From JBOGJG01 sp050747825 (GTDB lineage Bacteria; Acidobacteriota; UBA6911; RPQK01; JBOGJG01): a stretch of DNA of 7,171 nucleotides. Made by a program: the position numbers and the translations under genes. Location of the stretch: positions 1 to 7,171 of the forward strand of contig JBOGJG010000411.1 in assembly GCA_050747825.1 (NCBI GenBank). Reading direction: 5' to 3'. Below the pieces are notes generated by a model, which did not search any database, had not been told where the DNA came from, and worked only from the letters and a program-made list of their open reading frames with translations. Below are positions 1 to 6,326 of the stretch, piece after piece (the first letter of the stretch is position 1; every line of letters begins with the position of its first letter).

Positions 1-179
1 AGCTTGCCACCCGCCACCGGCCACCCGCCACCGCGAGCGAAGCGAGCTTGCCACGCGCCACCCGCCACCCGCCACCGCGAGCGAAGCGAGCTTGCCACCC
101 GCCACCGCGAGCGAAGCGAGCTTGCCACCCGCCACCTGCCACCTGTCAGCGGTTAGCGGTCAGCGGTCAGCGGTCAGCT
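1..179. repeat. Composite heptamer tandem-repeat array
   Basis: The stretch is built from 7-base units of the type GCCACCC/GCCACCG/GCCACCT. They are interrupted three times by the 15-mer GCGAGCGAAGCGAGC at 33-47, 77-91 and 107-121, spaced 44 and 30 bases apart. From 124 to 179 eight heptamers run without a break: three of GCCACCY type, then five of GTCAGCG type (one with GTTAGCG). The array holds no credible gene. Its last 20 bases overlap the 3' end of the yyaL-like gene, whose stop codon is inside it. A related copy of the composite unit lies near the right edge of the window. The function is unknown; replication slippage is a likely origin. Confidence 0.9.
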
Positions 180-2226
180 GCTTTTCCAGATCCTCGGCCT
201 TCGTGACCGGCTGCTGACACGCATAATTCCTGCACACGTAAGCCGTGGTCTGGCCCTCGAGAGCCGTCTTGCCCTGCAGCAGAGGGATCTTCGCGCCAAG
301 TTCCTGGTCCACAGTCTCGGAGATAGCCATCACTTTATTGGGCAGGTAGCTGAGCCGAAGCGGTTGCAGTAGCTGCTTGCGCTGCTGGCTGGGACCCACA
401 ATCGCGATCTCCTCCACTGGTCCCAGGTAGAAGTCGAGCGCCTGAAGCCAGTAGCCGAATCCCAGCGGGTAATGCGAGATGGCCTGCCCCATGTGCCGCA
501 ACATCTGTCCTGCCTTGTGCCGGTAATCGGATTTGCCCTTGAATACCGAGAGGCGCAGCAGGTTCAGGCAGCTGACGGCGTTTCCACTGGGTGTGGCGTT
601 GTCAAAATATTCCTTTTGCCGTACCACCAGAGCTTCGTGATCGGAGGAGGTAAAGTAAAAGTCTCCTTTCTCTTTGTCCCAAAAGAGCTCGAACTGGAGT
701 TCCATCATTCGGTCTGCCTGATCCAGCCAGCGCGGATCAGCGGTGACTTCATAAGTGTCCAGCCATCCCTCGATGACGCAGGCATAGTCTTCCAGGTAGG
801 CGTTCAGTCTCGCCTCTCCCGCTTTCCAGGTGCGCAAGAGCCGGCCGGACTGAACCATTTCGGCAGCCAGAAACTGGGCGTTCCGAGCGGCGCTCTCCAG
901 GATAGTCGTATCCTCGAGCACAAAGGCTGCCCGGGCGACTGAGCTCAGCATCAGGCCATTCCAGGACGCCAGCACCTTGTCGTCGCGTCCCGGTTTGATT
1001 CGTCCTTCCCGGGCTTCCCAAAGCTTGCGGCGGGCCTGATCCAGCGTCGCCTTCAAATCCTCAGGAGTCTTTCCGCTTCTCTTGCTGTACGCTTCCAGGT
1101 CCAGGCGATGATGCAGGATGCTTTTGCCTTCGAAGTTACCCGACGGGCTGACGTCAAAATATTCTTTAAAGAGAGTGGCTTCCTCGGGACTCAGCAGCGA
1201 ATCGATTTCCTCGGGACGCCAGACGAAGAATTTTCCTTCTTCGCCCTCGCTGTCAGCGTCCTGCGCAGAGTAGAAGCTGCCTGAAGGATCCGTCATTTCG
1301 CGCTTCACGTACTCCAGCGTCTCTGCGGCGATCTTGCGGTAATACTCATTATGCGTGACCTGGTAGGCTTCCAGGTACAGTCTTGCCAGCAAAGCATTGT
1401 CATACAGCATTTTTTCGAAGTGCGGGACGAGCCAGCGCTCGTCTACCGAATAGCGATGAAATCCGCCTCCCAACTGGTCGTAAATCCCGCCTCTTCCCAT
1501 TTCCTGCAGGCTCAGCTCCACCATCTGGAGCGCGGCAGCCGACTTTTTGCGCTTGTAATAGCGCAAGAGAAAGGCAAGAGCCATCGTGCTGGGAAACTTT
1601 GGAGCGCTTCCGAATCCGCCATGGTGCTGATCGAAATTCTGCTGGAGATTGCGAAAGGACTCCTCCAACAGGTCCTCATTGACAGATCCTTCCCGGGTAT
1701 CCAACCGCACTGACTGCTGCAGGCGGTCAATGATCTCATCCCGGCTCTTCTCCAACTCTTCCCTTCGGGTCCTGTAAATCTCGGAAATGTTTTGCAGGAC
1801 GCGTTTGAACCCGGGCCGCCCATAATAATCTTCCGGAGGATAGTAGGTGCCTCCATAAAAGGGGATCTGGTCAGGGGTGAGGAATACGGTCAGGGGCCAG
1901 CCGCCCTGGCCGGTCGTCATCTGGACGAAGTTCATGTAGATGGCATCGAGGTCGGGGCGCTCCTCCCTGTCCACTTTGATGCTGACAAAATTCTCGTTCA
2001 TCAGCCGGGCGATTTCCTCGCTCTCAAAGGACTCGTGCTCCATAACGTGGCACCAGTGGCAGGCCGAATATCCGATGCTCAGCAGGATCGGCTTGTCTTC
2101 CTCCCTGGCCATACGCAGGGCCTCTTCTCCCCATGGATACCAGTCCACCGGATTGTGAGCGTGTTGGAGAAGGTAAGGACTGGTCTCGCCCGACAGGCGG
2201 TTCGTATACTTCTGCGTGCTGGCCAT
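160..2226 (-). CDS. yyaL: YyaL/DUF255 family thioredoxin-domain protein
   Basis: This 688-residue protein matches the YyaL/SSP411 (spermatogenesis-associated protein 20-like) family in length and landmarks. The N-terminal thioredoxin-like domain (about 8-170) opens with the family signature NRLSGETSPYLLQHA and has a CHWC redox motif at C56-C59, followed by VDREERPDLD. The rest resembles an alpha/alpha-barrel of the N-acylglucosamine 2-epimerase or glycosidase type. It includes GGFGSAPKFP (203-212), QDADSEGEEGKFFVW (322-336) and DDKVLASWNGLM (415-426), and ends with the usual cysteine pair in VCRNYAC (664-670). The family's substrate is not established; a cytoplasmic thiol-redox or sugar-related role is inferred. 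No signal peptide is seen. The ATG at 2226 gives the expected family N-terminus, but there is no clear Shine-Dalgarno sequence. The gene starts 24 bp after the protease stop. Its last residues (TADR) and stop lie in a heptamer repeat. Confidence 0.95.
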   Translation of the reverse strand: MASTQKYTNRLSGETSPYLLQHAHNPVDWYPWGEEALRMAREEDKPILLSIGYSACHWCHVMEHESFESEEIARLMNENFVSIKVDREERPDLDAIYMNFVQMTTGQGGWPLTVFLTPDQIPFYGGTYYPPEDYYGRPGFKRVLQNISEIYRTRREELEKSRDEIIDRLQQSVRLDTREGSVNEDLLEESFRNLQQNFDQHHGGFGSAPKFPSTMALAFLLRYYKRKKSAAALQMVELSLQEMGRGGIYDQLGGGFHRYSVDERWLVPHFEKMLYDNALLARLYLEAYQVTHNEYYRKIAAETLEYVKREMTDPSGSFYSAQDADSEGEEGKFFVWRPEEIDSLLSPEEATLFKEYFDVSPSGNFEGKSILHHRLDLEAYSKRSGKTPEDLKATLDQARRKLWEAREGRIKPGRDDKVLASWNGLMLSSVARAAFVLEDTTILESAARNAQFLAAEMVQSGRLLRTWKAGEARLNAYLEDYACVIEGWLDTYEVTADPRWLDQADRMMELQFELFWDKEKGDFYFTSSDHEALVVRQKEYFDNATPSGNAVSCLNLLRLSVFKGKSDYRHKAGQMLRHMGQAISHYPLGFGYWLQALDFYLGPVEEIAIVGPSQQRKQLLQPLRLSYLPNKVMAISETVDQELGAKIPLLQGKTALEGQTTAYVCRNYACQQPVTKAEDLEKQLTADR

Positions 2227-2250
2227 TAAGCCGATTGTAGCAGATGGGGA

Positions 2251-5073
2251 CTACCCAAAGGGTACCCGGGGAGCGGCCCCAACGAATTGCTCAAGCGAAA
2301 TGGCTGGAAAGGTGGTCAGGACTCCAGGAGAAAAGCGGATCACTGTGGCTGCGAATCGCGAATCACCGGAGGCTTCCAGCCACAGAGATCCAGTAAAGCT
2401 GTCCGGAAGACCAAGTGCCAATTGATCGTCGTTGGGCGACCCGGCAAGCTGCTCTCGCGCACCCAACCGGATCGTGCGGGGCCCCGCCACGATCATGCCA
2501 TCCTGATCGCGGGCGCTGACCGTCAGAGTGATCTCATGGTCCTCCGTATTAACGACTGCGATTCCCATCTCGATCTCATCGTCCCGGTTTCGGCTGACAG
2601 GAAGCACGGCCTTGTTCTGCGCAAGGCTTTCTCCGACCCCGGTGGTTCCAGCCGAAGCCGAGCGGAAGAGGACGACTCCTCCGACCGGGATGTTGGAAGA
2701 CACTTCGACCGAACCAGCCAGATCCGAGCCGGTGCGGAGGCTGACCGAGCCGAGAGGAGGGATGCTCACCGTCTTCTGTCCGGTAGCAAGAATGTCTCCA
2801 TCGTCCAGTAGGACTGCGGCGGGTTGGCCGCTGATGTCGCGAAACTGAACCAGGACGTTTGCCGCGGTGTGATACCGGGAGGGATTGAGGAGCAGCAGTT
2901 CGGAGCTGAGATCAAGAGCATCATTGTGGGCAAACTGGGCAAAAAAGCTTTGTCCTCTCACCCGGTTCTGAATGACGGGGAAGGTAGTCAGAATGTCTGG
3001 GGAGGCGGAGGTTCGGATTACGGTAGCGGCTATCTTGCGATTGGCCGTGACCGAGATAGTCCCTTTAAAATCTGGAGGAAGATTCGGAATAAGGGAGTGC
3101 GGGCCGCCCGAGGGATCGCTTACAAACAGCGACAATTGTCCGTTGCCCTCAATCCTCAGGACAGCCGTACCATTCTCGACAGTCTGGCCCGCCTGATTTT
3201 GAGCCTGGACATAGATATCAACCGGCCGAGCGTCCAGGTTGGCAATGGCAAACCCGGTGTTTACTTTCCCACCGTCCCTCACTTCGAAAGGCGCTACGAA
3301 GGAGTAAAGGGGCCGGCCGGCGCTCACGCCTGTTGTCCCCTGCGAGGACTCGAAGAGCACCGTGCCGCCGATCTGCTGGTCGGCTCGTGCCCGGAGAGAT
3401 CCGAGAAAGAAAGCGTCCCCGCGGGTTCGAGCTTTGAGAGAGCCTCCGGGCGCCAGGTCAAAGCCGTCCCCCGGGGCGAGTGGATCCAGATCGAGCTGAG
3501 TCTCAACACCCAGGCCGTCTCTGGCCGACAGACTACCCCTGGCTACTGCGTCGGGGCTGAGGTTTATATTGACCAGGAACACTTCAGAGGAAACGGATGG
3601 GGGACCGGGAAAGTGGGCAAATTGGCCAAACGCCTGCAGGAAGCGCCAGGGAGAATGAACCCTCAAAGCACCGCTGATGACTCCAAGCTCGCCCGAAGAG
3701 TCTGCCCGAAGGAAGGCCGAATAATCGCCCTCGGGTGTGGCGGCGGAGATTTCCATTGGAAAGATCTTGAAGGGTTCTTCATCGATCGGGTCACTCTGGC
3801 TGACGGAGTCGCTGATGTGAAAATGAGTCACGGCTCCCAGCAGGTTCACGTCGGAGTGATCTTTCAAGAAGAACAAGCCGTCGCCTTCATCGGCGATTCT
3901 GTCGGCGCCCCTGCCGGCGATCACAAAATGAGTAGACTCTTCCTGAGAAACCTCGGCCCTGGAACTGGACGCAAAGAAGTTCGAAGAAAATGGGTCCGGA
4001 ATTGTTGCGATAAACCTTGGATCGACCGATGAGCTTCCGGCCGATACCTGGAAGCTGATGCCAGTTGTAGGCTCACCTGCGTTCACCCCAACTCGCGGTT
4101 CAGCGGAATCCAGGTAGAAGCGGGGGAGGAAGTCAGCGGCCGTCAGGGAATCGAAAACGCCGCCTGACAGGTGCTCCGGAAGAATGGGGCCATCCAGGGG
4201 CTCGACATAAAGCGTATAGCGACCGGGCGGCAGGAATTTCAATTGATAGCTGCCATCGGGAAGGGAAATAGTGCTTGCAGCGAGCTGCCCATACTCATCG
4301 ACAGCGCTCACAAAAGCGCCAAAGACGTCGTTCCCGTTGAGAGTTACCTGGCCGCTGATCGTGCCCGTGATCCGGTCCAGGCCGAGCATTTGGTATTCCG
4401 GAGTGGTGTTGATGCCGGCGAGATCGTCCCAGCTCAACTCATTGAAGTCGAACCCGAAGCTTCCTCCCCCTGGGTACATGGCCGCGCCCCTGCTGATGGT
4501 GTGATCGAGGTTCCAGACATGTCCGAATTCATGCTGGGCCACATCCAGCAAATTAATGGGAAAATCCTCGCGGTCGGTTGTTCGGCTGTCCGGCTCGACC
4601 GTGCTCCAGTCCAGAGCCGGATTGAACACGACGTCGGCATCCAGAATCTTGCCGCCGGTACCGCTTGTGCTCAAAGTGACAGTTACAGCCAAAGCCTGCC
4701 CTACCAGATCTTTGTGCGCCTGCGTGTCAGCAATGGTGACGATGTTCCTTGAATCTTCGCCGGCGTTCTGTTCGTCTGTTTCTGCGTACAGCACGCTCAC
4801 CCCGGATACCCGCGTCCATCGTTCCATGGCTGCGCGCAAGGCCAGCTTGGGACGGCTGCCGTCCTCAATGTTGGATAGGAGGTCCGAAAACCCCGACCAC
4901 ACTTCCAGCTTGATGGGAGAGGTGAGCCACCTCGGATGCTGGAGTTGTCGGTCGGTGTTGATAACGTAGCCGCTGAAAAGCAGCCAACCGGCAGCCAGCA
5001 GGATAGCCGTTACGGAGCCGTGACCGTAAGAGAGCGGCCCAGGAAAGGAGTACCGCCGGTTACTGCGTCTCAC
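2251..5073 (-). CDS. Secreted matrixin-like zinc metalloprotease with C-terminal repeats
   Basis: A predicted 940-residue exported protease. The N-terminus is basic (RRSNRR), followed by a hydrophobic segment at about residues 21-36 (VTAILLAAGWLLFSGYV) that suits a signal peptide or anchor. The catalytic domain (about 50-225) contains HEFGHVWNLDH at 181-191, which is the HExxHxxxxxH zinc site with E182 as the general base. It is followed by a Met-turn, AAMYPGG (M199), as in matrixins/metzincins. The usual glycine of the motif is Asn188. No cysteine-switch propeptide is visible. A carboxypeptidase-regulatory-like beta domain follows (about 236-294, GTISGQVTLNG...PDGSYQLKFLPPGRY). The C-terminal half holds two copies of a roughly 220-residue module (about 478-702 and 709-925), each ending in ATVIR..S...LTTFP. 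The GTG start is chosen for its Shine-Dalgarno and short overlap with the upstream gene. A TTG 81 bp further upstream would lengthen it to 967 residues but lacks a binding site. The substrate is unknown. Confidence 0.85.
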   Translation of the reverse strand: MRRSNRRYSFPGPLSYGHGSVTAILLAAGWLLFSGYVINTDRQLQHPRWLTSPIKLEVWSGFSDLLSNIEDGSRPKLALRAAMERWTRVSGVSVLYAETDEQNAGEDSRNIVTIADTQAHKDLVGQALAVTVTLSTSGTGGKILDADVVFNPALDWSTVEPDSRTTDREDFPINLLDVAQHEFGHVWNLDHTISRGAAMYPGGGSFGFDFNELSWDDLAGINTTPEYQMLGLDRITGTISGQVTLNGNDVFGAFVSAVDEYGQLAASTISLPDGSYQLKFLPPGRYTLYVEPLDGPILPEHLSGGVFDSLTAADFLPRFYLDSAEPRVGVNAGEPTTGISFQVSAGSSSVDPRFIATIPDPFSSNFFASSSRAEVSQEESTHFVIAGRGADRIADEGDGLFFLKDHSDVNLLGAVTHFHISDSVSQSDPIDEEPFKIFPMEISAATPEGDYSAFLRADSSGELGVISGALRVHSPWRFLQAFGQFAHFPGPPSVSSEVFLVNINLSPDAVARGSLSARDGLGVETQLDLDPLAPGDGFDLAPGGSLKARTRGDAFFLGSLRARADQQIGGTVLFESSQGTTGVSAGRPLYSFVAPFEVRDGGKVNTGFAIANLDARPVDIYVQAQNQAGQTVENGTAVLRIEGNGQLSLFVSDPSGGPHSLIPNLPPDFKGTISVTANRKIAATVIRTSASPDILTTFPVIQNRVRGQSFFAQFAHNDALDLSSELLLLNPSRYHTAANVLVQFRDISGQPAAVLLDDGDILATGQKTVSIPPLGSVSLRTGSDLAGSVEVSSNIPVGGVVLFRSASAGTTGVGESLAQNKAVLPVSRNRDDEIEMGIAVVNTEDHEITLTVSARDQDGMIVAGPRTIRLGAREQLAGSPNDDQLALGLPDSFTGSLWLEASGDSRFAATVIRFSPGVLTTFPAISLEQFVGAAPRVPFG
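2252..2283 (-). repeat. Dispersed GGGTACCC-centred motif, copy 1
   Basis: On the minus strand this reads GGCCGCT, then CCCCGGGTACCC, then TTTGGGTAG. Two related copies lie near 6001-6026 (minus) and 6061-6085 (plus); all share CCGGGTACCCT preceded by a GCCGC- or TCGC-like block and mostly followed by a TGGGTG-like tail. This copy covers the last ten codons of the metalloprotease (VGAAPRVPFG) and most of its stop codon, just before the yyaL start. The similarity was found by eye. The role is unknown. Confidence 0.6.
2299..3642 (-). other. Tandem duplicated C-terminal module of the metalloprotease
   Basis: Two protein modules, encoded at about 2968-3642 and 2299-2949, align by landmarks. Each begins near F.QFAH, has GTTGV at mid-length, and ends with ATVIR(T/F)S...LTTFP(V/A)I. 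The predicted content is beta-rich, consistent with extracellular adhesion or substrate-binding domains. The DNA copies have diverged, so the duplication is old. Boundaries were set by eye. Confidence 0.7.
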
Positions 5074-5626
5074 CGGACCGCCTCTCCACTTGGCTGCGAA
5101 TCTGCCTTGAAAACTGTCCGAGGTCCTGTAAAATACCGGCTTCCTCCCTCTCAAGAACCTCGAGCAGGGGATGTGAGGAGTAAATGCGGACTGTACGGTT
5201 TCCCTTCTCGTCCGTCAAAACGGGGAACCGTCCCAGGGGCCCGGCAAACGTTCGATTCCCAGCCGTGCTCCGGGGGTGTGAGAAGACCAGGTACTTACCG
5301 CCCTCCTGGTAGCTGGCGGAATGGGAGACAGTCATGGACTTGTTGCCCAGCGTGCCGCCGTATTCCATAATCTCAATCGTGGTTCCCGGCTTTCCCTTGA
5401 CGGCGTCTTCTACACGGAAGATGTGGCGCGTCAGGATGTAGCGGCCGTCGGGGCTGCGGAAGCTCGCTTGGTCTAGCAGAGTTCCCACAAAGATAAAATT
5501 CGTCCTTTCGAGGAAATCAGGGCCGCTGACCTTAAAGTAGCCGTTCTGGGCAAGCGAAACTATCGACACCAGATTAGCTAAAATCAGAACAATAGCTATT
5601 TTCTTCAAACGAACTGTCCAATCCAT
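5060..5626 (-). CDS. Small secreted protein paired with matrixin protease
   Basis: The product is 188 residues from ATG 5626, or 197 from ATG 5653. The shorter start gives a textbook signal peptide: MDWTVRLKK, a hydrophobic core IAIVLILANLVSIVSLA, and likely cleavage near SLA-Q. It has a weak GGA upstream, while the longer start shows no Shine-Dalgarno. The mature part has a beta-rich pattern: FIFVGTLLDQASF, then YILTRHIFRVEDAVKG, then EYGGTLGN, then GGKYLVFSHP, and ends in a charged, helical tail. I recall this layout ('VGxV...YTxxxxxVExxLKG...GGxxG...GExxLxFL') from uncharacterised exported proteins often encoded beside matrixins in Acidobacteria-like genomes; that is memory, not a search result. 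The gene overlaps the protease start by 14 bp. An inhibitor, chaperone or partner role for the protease is inferred only. Confidence 0.75.
   Translation of the reverse strand: MDWTVRLKKIAIVLILANLVSIVSLAQNGYFKVSGPDFLERTNFIFVGTLLDQASFRSPDGRYILTRHIFRVEDAVKGKPGTTIEIMEYGGTLGNKSMTVSHSASYQEGGKYLVFSHPRSTAGNRTFAGPLGRFPVLTDEKGNRTVRIYSSHPLLEVLEREEAGILQDLGQFSRQIRSQVERRSGETQ
5081..5087 (-). promoter_or_regulatory. Ribosome binding site deciding the protease start
   Basis: The minus strand reads GGAGAGG, a 7-base spacer, then GTG (5073-5071). The site lies inside the last codons of the upstream small secreted protein gene, so translation of the two is probably coupled. It supports the GTG over the TTG at 5154, which has no such site and would create a 95-bp overlap. 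Confidence 0.65.
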
Positions 5627-5744
5627 GTTTGCAAGTCCAAAGGCCGAACACATAAAGATGCCGAAAAGGGCCTAAAGGTTGCGGCTCTGAGAAAGGGGCT
5701 TGTATTCCATGAGTTGAAGATCATAGGATTCGCGCAGTCGAATT

Positions 5745-5906
5745 ATGACTGAGCTTCCTGAGAACGAGAGCATCGAAATCATGAGGCAGGACGTCGGCAA
5801 GCATTTCGACCCTCGCATTTTCGACGGCTTCCTCGTAATCCTTTCGGAACTGCGCCGGATCCGTGAGCAGGTAAGCGACGCGGCGTCGGAACTGAAGCTG
5901 CGATAA
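5745..5906 (+). pseudogene. C-terminal relic of an HD-GYP phosphodiesterase
   Basis: An open stretch of 53 codons (ATG 5745, TAA 5904-5906) reads ESIEIMRQDVGKHFDPRIF, then DGFLVILSELRRIREQ. This fits the end of HD-GYP domains, where 'EA..I....G.HFDP..V.AFL.....I..I' follows the catalytic core. The in-frame sequence upstream meets a stop at 5724-5726. I see no DVFDALTS..PY-type sequence or HD/GYP motifs in any plus frame nearby, so the body of the gene is missing. It is most likely a decay or rearrangement remnant, though expression of a tiny protein cannot be excluded. The family assignment rests on a short motif. The opposite strand has overlapping open frames that I judge to be shadows. Confidence 0.55.
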
Positions 5907-6026
5907 ATCAGGCCTGAGGCCTGAGGCCCAGGCGTCACACCTGAAGCTCTTGCGTGATCTCTGACGCTTCGCAGACGCCGGACGTAACCGAGCCGCGCGC
6001 ACTCAAGGGTACCCGGCAAGCGGCCT
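5907..6026. other. Gene-free spacer with short repeats
   Basis: Between the HD-GYP relic and the mobile element there is no credible gene. The stretch contains two and a half copies of the heptamer AGGCCTG (5910-5930), which include the palindrome CAGGCCTG. At its right end it holds a copy of the GGGTACCC-centred motif. With the relic and the MITE it forms a region of about 700 bp without an intact gene. Confidence 0.6.
6001..6026 (-). repeat. Dispersed GGGTACCC-centred motif, copy 2
   Basis: On the minus strand this reads AGGCCGCTTGCCGGGTACCC followed by TTGAGTG. It resembles the copies at 2252-2283 and 6061-6085. It ends directly at the CTAG boundary of the MITE, so the element inserted at its edge. 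Confidence 0.5.
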
Positions 6027-6060
6027 CTAGTGCTTCGTAACATAAATAAGTGCGCTATCG
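6027..6060 (+). repeat. Left terminal inverted repeat of the MITE
   Basis: These 34 bases, including the CTAG target site, are an exact reverse complement of 6279-6312. The match stops at the next base on each side. The sequence begins CTAGTGCTTCGTAACATAAA and ends GCGCTATCG. Confidence 0.95.
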
Positions 6061-6309
6061 TCGCGAGCCGGGTACCCTATGGGTGCGGTCTGATGGCGAG
6101 GCGCGACGAGGGAGCATATCGGGAATATGGGACCGAGGAAGCAACAAAGCCAGCAGGCCAGTGGCGCCGCGACCCGAAGGGCTGGGGCGCTTGGACCCGT
6201 CTTCAGCGTTGCTCGTCAGTTGCCTATTCCCGATAGGCGCCTTCCTCGCGCCTTGAATACTGGTCAAAGCGCCTCCAGCGATAGCGCACTTATTTATGTT
6301 ACGAAGCAC
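6030..6309. mobile_element. MITE with 34-bp perfect terminal inverted repeats
   Basis: This 280-bp element is bounded by TA on both sides, within CTAG (6027-6030 and 6309-6312). That is consistent with the TA target duplication and CTAG preference of IS630/Tc1-mariner-type transposases. Its ends are perfect inverted copies beginning GTGCTTCGTAACATAAATAA. The interior holds a second imperfect inverted repeat: AGGCGCGA plus TATCGGGAATA at 6099-6127, mirrored at 6225-6253. The whole element could therefore fold into a long hairpin. It encodes no transposase. Short open frames enter from both ends and both begin MLRNINKCAI, because the inverted repeats encode the same peptide; I regard them as spurious. 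It must have been moved by a transposase encoded elsewhere. The family assignment is inferred from the target site only. Confidence 0.85.
6061..6085 (+). repeat. Dispersed GGGTACCC-centred motif, copy 3
   Basis: On the plus strand this reads TCGCGAGCCGGGTACCC followed by TATGGGTG. It lies just inside the left inverted repeat of the MITE, in the opposite orientation to copy 2 on the other side of that repeat. Two copies therefore flank the left terminus about 60 bases apart. Confidence 0.45.
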
Positions 6310-6312
6310 TAG
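6279..6312 (-). repeat. Right terminal inverted repeat of the MITE
   Basis: This is the exact reverse complement of 6027-6060. Its outer edge is 14 bases from the stop codon of the DUF892 gene (6327), so the element may supply that gene's transcript end. Confidence 0.95.
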
Positions 6313-6326
6313 CCTACAGCCTAATT

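Noticed and set aside
1..179. CRISPR-like array at the left edge
   Set aside because: The units are heptamers and a 15-mer with repeat-derived spacers of 15 and 29 bases between the 15-mers; there are no unique spacers and no cas genes.
472..942. Plus-strand frame of 156 codons opposite yyaL
   Set aside because: It is antisense to a well-conserved gene, with no recognisable domain.
2824..4032. 402-codon open frame on the plus strand opposite the protease gene
   Set aside because: It is antisense to a clearly real gene with recognisable domains. Its translation shows no domain, and it is a frame shadow of GC-rich coding DNA.
5074..5154. TTG-initiated N-terminal extension of the protease (27 extra residues)
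   Set aside because: It would overlap the upstream gene by 95 bp, has no ribosome binding site, and pushes the signal-peptide hydrophobic segment far from the N-terminus. The GTG at 5073 has GGAGAGG at good spacing.
5672..6043. Minus-strand open frames of 93 and 123 codons over the HD-GYP relic
   Set aside because: The plus strand carries the HFDP-containing motif. The minus frames include repeat-derived residues and show no family signature or ribosome binding site.
6030..6309. Small open frames of 61-84 codons on both strands inside the MITE, two starting MLRNINKCAI
   Set aside because: The shared start comes from the inverted repeats. The frames overlap each other on both strands and resemble no known protein, so they are by-products of the element.
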